Source of the DNA: Bacteroidota bacterium | GTDB lineage: Bacteria > Bacteroidota > Bacteroidia > UBA7662 | NCBI GenBank assembly: GCA_016868875.1 | Contig: VGFN01000077.1 | Coordinates: 1-5,179 of the forward strand | Direction: 5' to 3' | DNA length: 5,179 nt | Shown here: piece by piece, positions 1 through 5,179 of the stretch | How positions within the stretch are numbered: the stretch's first letter is position 1 | Layout: every line of letters starts with the position of its first letter | Program-made: the position numbers and the translations under genes | The notes under the pieces: model-generated | Databases searched by the model: none | What the model was told of the DNA's origin: nothing | The model's input: the letters and a program-made list of their open reading frames with translations, nothing else

Positions 1-364
1 TGGTCCGAAGTTGACGGATAAGCTCCGCCAATTGATCGGTCTCCTTCCCATCGGGGCCAAGCCATCGGCGCCATTGTTTACCGTAAACCGGACCGAGTTC
101 GCCTTGGGCATCCGCCCATTCGTCCCAGATACTAACCCCGTTTTCTTTCAGATAGGCGATATTGGTCGATCCGCTAATAAACCATAACAATTCATGAACC
201 ACAGACTTGAAATGTACCTTTTTGGTAGTAATTAAGGGAAAACCCTCCTGCAGATCAAAGCGCATCTGCGGGCCAAAAATGCTTCGCGTCCCTGTGCCGG
301 TTCGGTCTTCTTTGTGGATTCCTTCGGTTAGAATCTTGGAGAGCAAATCATGGTACACTTTCAT
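1..364 (-). CDS. thyA: Thymidylate synthase, N-terminal part (cut by window edge)
   Basis: Thymidylate synthase converts dUMP to dTMP in the cytoplasm, using 5,10-methylenetetrahydrofolate as both one-carbon donor and reductant. The first 121 codons are visible, about 45% of the usual ~264 residues. They line up without gaps with E. coli ThyA as I remember it: the DRTGTGT loop with the phosphate-binding Arg21, Glu58 in HELLW, Trp80 and Trp83 in IWDEWAD, and Tyr94 in GPVYGKQW. The catalytic Cys (146 in E. coli) lies beyond the left edge, so an intact active site cannot be confirmed. The ATG at 364 matches the family start exactly. It lies 21 bases after the rsmG stop with no good Shine-Dalgarno site, so it is probably the third gene of a glycosyltransferase-rsmG-thyA transcript. 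The identification is secure; only the 3' part is unseen. Confidence 0.97.
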   Translation of the reverse strand, partial: MKVYHDLLSKILTEGIHKEDRTGTGTRSIFGPQMRFDLQEGFPLITTKKVHFKSVVHELLWFISGSTNIAYLKENGVSIWDEWADAQGELGPVYGKQWRRWLGPDGKETDQLAELIRQLRT

Positions 365-385
365 GGCAAATGCTATAGGTCAAAT

Positions 386-1090
386 TTATTTAAATTTAGA
401 TAAGGAATGGCATGCCTTCATGTACACTACATATTTTAGGTCAAAAAACGGATCCTCCAGGAAATCCCGCACGGGATAAACCTCAAAGGGTCTTCCGAGC
501 TCTGTCAGTTCTTCCCCTAGGCCACCTTGGAGATCACCGCCTTTGAGCACCAACCAGCCGTTGGGTTTGGGGCCCCGCGATTGCTTTGATAGCAAAGCCT
601 CGGTCCAGTCCACCAAGAGCGCCATGCGTGCAACTGCTCTGGATACCGCAAAATCAAAGGGACCGGGCACTTGCTCTGCTCGGCTGTGCAAGGCCTCCAA
701 ATTGGTAAGTCCCAATTGGCGAGCAATATCCTGAACGACTTTGATTTTTTTGCCAATGGAATCGACCGCAACCCATTGCACCTCCGGAAAGACAATCGCT
801 AGGGGGATGGCCGGGAAGCCGCCACCCGTCCCAATATCCAAAATGCGCATTCCAGGGGTGAATGCCATCACCTTGGCAAGAGCCAGGCTGTGCAACACAT
901 GATGAATTGAAATGGCTTCCTCGTCTTTACGAGAAATAACATTGATTTGAGAATTCCACGCCCGGTACATTGCAGGGAGATTGTTCAGGGATTGTGCCTG
1001 ATCACCCTGAAGATCAGGGAAATAACGCAACCAATCCACGGCGATGGCCTCGCTTTGCATGGAGTTTCTTGGTTCGGCAGCCATAATCAT
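386..1090 (-). CDS. rsmG: 16S rRNA (guanine-N7)-methyltransferase RsmG (GidB)
   Basis: RsmG uses S-adenosylmethionine to methylate N7 of G527 in 16S rRNA, near the decoding site; in other bacteria its loss gives low-level streptomycin resistance. The 234-residue protein shows the family signatures in order: WNSQINVISRKD (about 45-56), HHVLHSL (63-69), the SAM-binding motif DIGTGGGFPAIPLAI (85-99), VDSIGKKIKVV (109-119), a conserved RAE (137-139), FDFAVSRAVAR (145-155) and LKGGDL (182-187). It is longer than the ~207-residue E. coli protein, with about 20 extra residues at the N-terminus and a short basic tail. Starts at 1090, 1084 (codon 3) and 1060 (codon 11) are all possible. I keep 1090 because it lies 10 bases after the glycosyltransferase stop and follows a weak AAGG. 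The close spacing on both sides points to co-transcription with the glycosyltransferase and thyA. Confidence 0.97.
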   Translation of the reverse strand: MIMAAEPRNSMQSEAIAVDWLRYFPDLQGDQAQSLNNLPAMYRAWNSQINVISRKDEEAISIHHVLHSLALAKVMAFTPGMRILDIGTGGGFPAIPLAIVFPEVQWVAVDSIGKKIKVVQDIARQLGLTNLEALHSRAEQVPGPFDFAVSRAVARMALLVDWTEALLSKQSRGPKPNGWLVLKGGDLQGGLGEELTELGRPFEVYPVRDFLEDPFFDLKYVVYMKACHSLSKFK

Positions 1091-1100
1091 CCGCCTTGGC

Positions 1101-2213
1101 CTACCACCTGGCTTTGGAGGGCTGAGTCATGCTCATTGCCCATACGGTTCGTAGGAACAAATTCTTGAGGTCGAGGATGGGTAAGAGCGGTAGGAGTCCT
1201 GCTTGTTTGAACCGTACTGCGGCCCAACCCAAGGTTCCCCATCGATAAACCCACAGGCAAGCCCAGGGCACGGAGTACTCCAAAGGAAACATCCAGGCCA
1301 AGGCAGGCCATAACACCATCATCCACAAGGATATTCCGTACATCGCTGTACGAAGTTTGTGCCCAAATTTGAGGTACGCAGCGCTGCTGACATGCCTCTT
1401 CTTTTGCTGGAACCATGCGCCCCAACTCGCTGGAGCCTCCGTATAGGTCCAGGCATCCTGTTGAAGACAAACCTTGACGTTGTTCTTGGTGGCCGCTTGG
1501 TTAACGAACAGGCCGTCGTCCCCCGAAATATGTTTGAGGTGTGCGCTGAAACCTTTGTGATAGAAAAACAAATTCCGAAGGTACGATAGGTTCCCCCCTC
1601 TTCCCATGAAGGCCTTGCCGGCAAGGGCATGACCGTAACACTGCAAATTGGTGTACAATGCATCGAATTGCTGAAACAATCCGAGCATCCCTTGGGTCTT
1701 TTCCAGTTGAACATGACCCAAAACCAATTCCGTGGAATCCTTGTAAGTGCCTTGGATCATGGACAGCCATTGTTCACTTGCGGGCCTGCAGTCTGCATCC
1801 GTGAAGATTAGATAGGAATGGGATGCGGCTTTGATCCCTAAGGTTAGCGCAAATTTTTTGCCGGTGGGGTATTTATCTTGTTCCTCGACCGATACAATTT
1901 TGAGACGAGGATAGACCTCCGCAAATTCCTTGAGCACCAAACCCGTTTCGTCCCAACTGCTGTCATTGACCACGATGACTTCGAAATCCGGGTGGTCTTG
2001 GGCCATCCACACCGGAATGTTACGGCGAAGGTTTTCGGCTTCGTTTCGGGCGGCTACAATAAGGCTCACCGGTTTGGCCGTGCCCGATCGCCCTTGTTTC
2101 CCATGGGCATTCCACATGACAGTCCACCAGTAGCGTTGAAGATAATATAGATGCCAAAGTCCGACCGCCGCAAAAAACATCCACCAAGGAAAATTCATTA
2201 TCATTTCGGGCAT
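1101..2213 (-). CDS. Membrane-anchored family 2 glycosyltransferase
   Basis: A 370-residue GT2 enzyme of the cellulose synthase-like type, which transfers a sugar from a nucleotide-sugar to an unknown acceptor at the inner membrane. A hydrophobic, aromatic segment at about 8-26 is a likely membrane anchor. The GT-A domain covers about 47-275: SLIVAARNEAENL (50-62), VVNDSSWDET with Asp84 (81-90), the metal-binding DxD in FTDADC (Asp139, Asp141), MGRGGNLSYLR (203-213), GDDG with the likely catalytic acid pair (231-234), and QKKRH (270-274) where processive synthases have QxxRW. C-terminal hydrophobic stretches at about 290-310, 313-333 and 338-352 suggest one to three further membrane segments. 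The Trp-to-His change in QxxRW argues against assuming a processive polysaccharide synthase. The product could be a surface polysaccharide, glycolipid or protein glycan; the neighbours do not decide. ATG codons at 2213, 2204 and 2198 are alternatives, and none has a Shine-Dalgarno site. It appears to be the first gene of the leftward operon. Confidence 0.9.
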   Translation of the reverse strand: MPEMIMNFPWWMFFAAVGLWHLYYLQRYWWTVMWNAHGKQGRSGTAKPVSLIVAARNEAENLRRNIPVWMAQDHPDFEVIVVNDSSWDETGLVLKEFAEVYPRLKIVSVEEQDKYPTGKKFALTLGIKAASHSYLIFTDADCRPASEQWLSMIQGTYKDSTELVLGHVQLEKTQGMLGLFQQFDALYTNLQCYGHALAGKAFMGRGGNLSYLRNLFFYHKGFSAHLKHISGDDGLFVNQAATKNNVKVCLQQDAWTYTEAPASWGAWFQQKKRHVSSAAYLKFGHKLRTAMYGISLWMMVLWPALAWMFPLEYSVPWACLWVYRWGTLGWAAVRFKQAGLLPLLPILDLKNLFLRTVWAMSMTQPSKARW

Positions 2214-2274
2214 AGGGTGCGAAATTAAAAGTCAGGGGCGAATTTTGACCTCAGATTATCCACCCGTTGTCCAC
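2214..2274. promoter_or_regulatory. Divergent spacer between the glycosyltransferase and tgt
   Basis: This 61-base gap lies between two outward-reading genes, so promoters for the leftward operon and for tgt must lie here or inside the neighbouring coding ends. I find no convincing Bacteroidota promoter (TTG near -33 with TAnnTTTG near -7) in either direction. The closest match is TAATTTCG on the minus strand (2227-2220), which is only six bases from the glycosyltransferase start and lacks a partner upstream. An AGGGG at 2234-2238 could be a ribosome-binding site for a TTG start of tgt at 2245. The role is inferred from gene layout only. Confidence 0.4.
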
Positions 2275-2275
2275 A
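2256..2275 (+). other. Two DnaA-box-like 9-mers in tandem
   Basis: TTATCCACC (2256-2264) and TTGTCCACA (2267-2275) each differ from the consensus DnaA box TTATCCACA at one position. They have the same orientation, and their starts are 11 bp apart, about one helical turn. The second ends on the A of the ATG at 2275. If real they could be DnaA-binding sites acting on tgt or the divergent operon, but two sites alone are weak evidence and chance is possible. Confidence 0.25.
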
Positions 2276-3453
2276 TGTCCCTCCAACCTCCTGCCAATTT
2301 GAACAGCCCAGCCAGCAACGGGAGCGGCTTTGAACTCGTGGCCAAAGACCCTTCAACCTCTGCGAGAGCAGGTTTGCTGCAGACCCCGCATGGCCCAATC
2401 GAAACGCCATTGTTCATGCCGGTAGGGACCCAAGGAACCGTCAAAGGCATCAGCTCAGCCGAGCTCCAGGACAGTATCCGAGCAGGTATTGTTTTGGGGA
2501 ATACCTATCATTTGTACTTAAGGCCGGGGACCGAACTCTTGGAACAAGCGGGGGGATTACATCGCTTCATGCGCTGGGATGGGCCTCTGCTAACGGATAG
2601 CGGAGGTTACCAGGTTTTCTCCTTGTCCGATCGTCGTCGCATTCGCGAAGAGGGTGTGGAGTTCGCCAGCCATATTGATGGATCCAGGCATTTATTCAGT
2701 CCAGAGGAATCCATGCGTATACAACGCTCGATTGGGGCGGATTTCTGCATGGCCTTTGACGAATGCACCCCATACCCATCTGCCCATGCAGATGCCAAGG
2801 CAAGTATGGAGCTAACTCACCGCTGGTTGGACCGCAGTTTGAAGGCCTGGGAACAGACCCAACCGCTCTACGGCCATCCCCAAAGGCTCATCCCCATTGT
2901 GCAAGGCTCGACCTACCCCTCTCTTCGCGTTGAATCCGCTCGCTTTGTTGCGGAGCGGGCCACCCACGGTTGCGCGATCGGTGGACTCAGCGTGGGCGAG
3001 CCCATCGAGGATATGTACCAAATGACCGAAGAGGTCACCTCCATTTTGCCGGAAAATCAATTCCGTTACCTGATGGGTGTCGGCACTCCCGCCAATATCC
3101 TGGAGAGTATTGCGCGGGGTGTAGATCTCTTTGACTGCGTTATGCCAACCCGCAACGCCAGGAACGGGATGCTCTTCACTTGGAAAGGCATCATCAACCT
3201 CCGTAATCGCAAATGGCGAAGCGATTTCACAGCCCTTGACCCAGAAAGCTCGTTAACGGAGGACCGCATCTATTCCAAAGCCTATGTGGCTCACCTCTTT
3301 CAATGTCATGAAATGTTAGGGCCAAGGCTGGCAACCCTTCATAATTTACATTTTTATTTGGACCTCACCAGGGTCGCCAGAAAACATATTTTAGCCGGGG
3401 ATTTTGCAGCCTGGAAATCCGATATTTTGCCTCAACTGACGCATCGCCTCTAA
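2275..3453 (+). CDS. tgt: Queuine/preQ1 tRNA-guanine transglycosylase
   Basis: Tgt exchanges guanine 34 in the anticodon of tRNAs with GUN anticodons (Asp, Asn, His, Tyr) for preQ1, the key insertion step of queuosine synthesis. Counting from the ATG at 2275 the protein has 392 residues, against about 376 usually. Signatures in order are TPLFMPVGTQGTVKG (44-58), GNTYHLYLRPG (75-85), LTDSGGYQVFS with the catalytic Asp (105-115), FDECTPYP (160-167), PIVQGS (207-212), AIGGLSVGEP (234-243), YLMGVGTP (265-272) and FDCVMPTRNARNG, which includes the second catalytic Asp and the tRNA-contacting TRNxR (285-297). The zinc site normally follows the C-x-C-x2-C-x(~25)-H pattern; here the corresponding region (about 336-363) keeps one Cys and the HNLHFYL histidine but lacks the usual Cys cluster. 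Family homology starts at about residue 19 (FEL), so the first ~18 residues are an extension. A TTG at 2245, six bases after AGGGG, would add ten more. Both neighbours lie on the opposite strand, so it is probably transcribed alone. Confidence 0.96.
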   Translation: MSLQPPANLNSPASNGSGFELVAKDPSTSARAGLLQTPHGPIETPLFMPVGTQGTVKGISSAELQDSIRAGIVLGNTYHLYLRPGTELLEQAGGLHRFMRWDGPLLTDSGGYQVFSLSDRRRIREEGVEFASHIDGSRHLFSPEESMRIQRSIGADFCMAFDECTPYPSAHADAKASMELTHRWLDRSLKAWEQTQPLYGHPQRLIPIVQGSTYPSLRVESARFVAERATHGCAIGGLSVGEPIEDMYQMTEEVTSILPENQFRYLMGVGTPANILESIARGVDLFDCVMPTRNARNGMLFTWKGIINLRNRKWRSDFTALDPESSLTEDRIYSKAYVAHLFQCHEMLGPRLATLHNLHFYLDLTRVARKHILAGDFAAWKSDILPQLTHRL

Positions 3454-3495
3454 GTCCATCGGAGAATACCGCATTCCTACAGGAGCAATTTGAAA

Positions 3496-3555
3496 ATGGA
3501 TGTTCGCTTAGGCTCAAAAAGAAGGGCGACTCTTGCGAGCCGCCCTTTGTATTAA
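3496..3555 (+). other. Possible 19-codon open frame after tgt
   Basis: An ATG at 3496 opens a 19-residue basic peptide (begins MDVRLGSKRR, ends at TAA 3553-3555). An AGGAG at 3481-3485 sits 10 bases upstream, a long but usable spacing, and is notable in a phylum that rarely uses such sites. The frame runs straight through the terminator hairpin, so its sequence may simply reflect the hairpin. There is no recognisable motif. I list it for completeness and think it is more likely not a gene. Confidence 0.1.
3516..3552. terminator. Probable bidirectional intrinsic terminator
   Basis: AAGGGCGACTC (3522-3532) pairs with GAGCCGCCCTT (3537-3547) around a TTGC loop, giving an 11-bp GC-rich stem with one A-C mismatch. 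Five A residues precede the stem (3516-3520), and TTTGTATT follows (3546-3553). Read leftwards, the hairpin is followed by CTTTTT, a good tail for ending the T9SS gene transcript. Read rightwards, the tail is weaker but could end the tgt transcript. Its place between two convergent genes fits this double use. Confidence 0.75.
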
Positions 3556-3563
3556 TAAGCGAT

Positions 3564-3589
3564 TTGTTGCGTAACCATCAACGCAACAA
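3564..3589. repeat. Perfect 9-bp inverted repeat after the T9SS gene
   Basis: TTGTTGCGT (3564-3572) and ACGCAACAA (3581-3589) are exact reverse complements around an 8-base loop. The repeat lies 14 bases past the stop codon of the minus-strand T9SS gene and before its probable terminator. No T-run follows in either direction, so it is not a normal intrinsic terminator. It may form a stem in the 3' untranslated region that protects the message, or it may be a protein-binding site. Confidence 0.5.
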
Positions 3590-3603
3590 GAAAATTATTG
3601 GCT

Positions 3604-5179
3604 TTACGGCCGCACTACCAAGGTTGAGCGTTCGATACGGGCAATACCCTCAGCGGCGTTCCACAGCAGCTCCACCGAATAAGTACCGGCAGGAACAGCC
3701 TGCAAATCCATGCGAAGCGTTTGGGTGCCGTGAACAGGGCTAACCACGGTTACAACCCTACCGGTCAAATCACGAACCAACACTTTGGACGGTGTTTGGC
3801 TTGAGGAACCCCAAGAAACCTGAAGGTCTCCTGCACTTGGATTCGGGAACATGCTCATGCCATTGGTCGAAGTCTTGAACGAAGGAACCCTCAAATTCCC
3901 CGCAATCTCTTGACCCCATACGTCGGTCATCGCACTGAGTCCACCCAAACGAAGTGCCGTCCAATTCAATTGCTCGAGAAGTTCGGAGCGATCCGCCTTC
4001 AAAGTAACGGTGACCACGGCATCGTTTTCGTTGAGCTTCATACCCGATGCATCGAACCAACCGTAACACCACATCCCCTCACGTTGACCCCAACTGTAAT
4101 GGCCTTGGAGTTTTCCTGGCTCCATCCCAACCACTTGAACACCGGCTGGCAAGGGCAATTCCAACGAAACGGAACCCAATTCCATGGCACGGTCTGCACG
4201 CAACGTTACCTTCACCTGACCCATCGAGCCGTTAAATTCCGATGCCTCAGCGCCTTGAATCAACCCCAATACCGACGCGGTTCCGCGCAGCGTTGTATTT
4301 GGAACATACGATCCGTTAACGTCGCCAAAGGCAAGCATTTTGAGATCCTGGGTGACATTTCCCGAAACGACGTTCAACGCTGGTCTTTCGCTGAGCCAAT
4401 TCCCTACGGTAAAAGCAAAGAGGCTACCGCTGAAACGGCGGTTCACCAAAAGAGCATCGCCCGATGTTATCGAAGAGCTACCGTTCACATCCGCCGCGGA
4501 CAGCCGAAGACCTGTCAAAGGCACAGAACCGGAGAAATGCCTGCTGATCCCTAAGGCATCCGATGCGGTGACCCCACCCCAAGGCTTGGAGGTGATGGCT
4601 TCCAAGGTATAGGATCCCGAAGGAACAGCGGACATTGCATAGGCGCCCAATGCATCCGTAGAATCTGAGGCAACCACAGCGCCTAATCCGTCTTTGATGC
4701 GCACTACAGAATTGGTCATCGGGGTTGATGCTGTATTATTATACGTTAAAGTACCACTCACCGAATAAGTGACCACTTGGACCAAATCTGCAAGATAGCG
4801 AGGACATAATTGGTAACCCGAAGTATGTGGTGCAGTTGCATCAAATTGACTGCCCACCCCTATCATGCTGAAGGTCCCCGTCGGAGCAGGTGAATTATAG
4901 AGGTTAACGTCGTTATCGATACGAATGTCGAAAGTATCCACCCCGTTAGTGGCCTTTACGGTACGACCTGATCCTGTAGCGCCGGATACAGGCCATTGGG
5001 CTGAAGGAGTGGAAGAAGGAACAAGGGTTAAGTTATTGATCCGAATCAAACGAGACTCTGTCAAGTCACTCATCGAGGTCACTACTTGCGGAGCAGGCAA
5101 AGTATTTCCACTGGATATCACCACAATAGAATCGGCTGTAACCTGAGCCAAACCATTAAAATGCGTCACGGTACCAATA
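3604..5179 (-). CDS. Secreted T9SS cargo protein with dockerin-like repeats, C-terminal part
   Basis: The frame stays open to the right edge, so the N-terminus and signal peptide are outside the window; the GTG at 5169 is only an internal codon. Numbering from it (521 residues), 1-128 resembles a beta-rich, probably OB-fold domain seen in Bacteroidota secreted proteins, ending in GVGSQFDATAPHTSGYQLCPRY (split here as 105-112 and 113-125). Residues 133-192 look like a carboxypeptidase-regulatory-like beta sandwich (SGTLTYNN to GSYTLEAI). Residues 196-290 carry dockerin-like repeats: DAL-x4-RHFSGS (204-215), a 12-residue calcium-type loop DVNGSSSITSGD (227-238) followed by AL-x3-RRFSGS, and a final DVNGS (283-287). 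Residues 313-430 form a beta-rich domain that may be cohesin-like. Residues 436-521 are a T9SS type A sorting domain: FPNPSAGDL (441-449), VRDLTGRVV (465-473), VPAGTYSVELL (492-502) and a final VVRP. The protein should be exported and released or anchored at the cell surface by the T9SS. Its activity depends on the missing part; adhesin or nuclease-type enzymes are both possible. Confidence 0.88.
   Translation of the reverse strand, partial: IGTVTHFNGLAQVTADSIVVISSGNTLPAPQVVTSMSDLTESRLIRINNLTLVPSSTPSAQWPVSGATGSGRTVKATNGVDTFDIRIDNDVNLYNSPAPTGTFSMIGVGSQFDATAPHTSGYQLCPRYLADLVQVVTYSVSGTLTYNNTASTPMTNSVVRIKDGLGAVVASDSTDALGAYAMSAVPSGSYTLEAITSKPWGGVTASDALGISRHFSGSVPLTGLRLSAADVNGSSSITSGDALLVNRRFSGSLFAFTVGNWLSERPALNVVSGNVTQDLKMLAFGDVNGSYVPNTTLRGTASVLGLIQGAEASEFNGSMGQVKVTLRADRAMELGSVSLELPLPAGVQVVGMEPGKLQGHYSWGQREGMWCYGWFDASGMKLNENDAVVTVTLKADRSELLEQLNWTALRLGGLSAMTDVWGQEIAGNLRVPSFKTSTNGMSMFPNPSAGDLQVSWGSSSQTPSKVLVRDLTGRVVTVVSPVHGTQTLRMDLQAVPAGTYSVELLWNAAEGIARIERSTLVVRP

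Noticed and set aside
207..479. A 90-codon plus-strand frame across the thyA-rsmG junction.
   Set aside because: It is antisense to two conserved genes, and the peptide has no recognisable features.
1087..1470. A 127-codon minus-strand frame overlapping the glycosyltransferase.
   Set aside because: It lies in another frame of a well-supported gene and shows no family features.
1613..1626. Perfect 14-bp palindrome CCTTGCCGGCAAGG.
   Set aside because: It lies inside glycosyltransferase codons for ordinary residues (LAGKA). A palindrome of this length is not surprising by chance in 5 kb, and it has no T-run or partner copy.
2220..2227. TAATTTCG on the minus strand as a possible Bacteroidota -7 promoter element.
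   Set aside because: It has one mismatch to TAnnTTTG, no TTG at the right distance upstream, and sits only six bases before the start codon, leaving no room for a normal leader.
3910..4554. A 214-codon open frame on the plus strand opposite the T9SS gene.
   Set aside because: It is antisense to a protein with clear domains and the T9SS tail. Its translation is rich in His, Arg, Gln and Thr with no recognisable motif, as expected from the shadow of a real gene.
5167..5169. GTG at 5169 as the start of the T9SS gene.
   Set aside because: The frame continues without a stop to the window edge (codons for Ile, Gly, Thr before it). The homologous domain also appears already under way, and there is no signal peptide, so the gene begins outside the window.

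Overview
The window reads as an ordinary chromosomal stretch of a member of the Bacteroidota with intermediate base composition. The main reason is the protein at the right end. It finishes in a clear type IX secretion system (T9SS) type A sorting domain, which is found essentially only in this phylum, and it carries dockerin-like repeats typical of Bacteroidota surface and secreted proteins. The RsmG and Tgt sequences also look like Bacteroidota versions as I remember them. Ribosome-binding sites are weak or absent before most genes, as is usual in the phylum.

Layout from left to right. Positions 1-2213 hold three minus-strand genes that read leftwards with very short gaps: a family 2 glycosyltransferase (2213-1101), rsmG for the 16S rRNA m7G527 methyltransferase (1090-386), and the first 121 codons of thyA for thymidylate synthase (364-1, cut by the window edge). 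Gaps of 10 and 21 bases suggest one operon. A 61-base divergent spacer (2214-2274) separates it from tgt on the plus strand (2275-3453), which encodes the tRNA-guanine transglycosylase of queuosine synthesis. A 150-base spacer (3454-3603) follows. It holds a hairpin that could terminate transcription from both sides and a second perfect inverted repeat. The rest (3604-5179, minus strand) is the C-terminal part of a large secreted T9SS cargo protein whose beginning lies outside the window.

Together the genes are mostly housekeeping: nucleotide synthesis (thyA), rRNA modification (rsmG) and tRNA modification (tgt). Beside them are a membrane glycosyltransferase of unknown product and a secreted multidomain protein. 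No mobile element, CRISPR array, rRNA or tRNA gene was seen, and no clear sign of a new system. The points most worth a second look are a pair of DnaA-box-like 9-mers spaced 11 bp apart at the tgt start, the dockerin-like plus possible cohesin-like architecture of the T9SS protein, and the uncertain N-terminus of Tgt.
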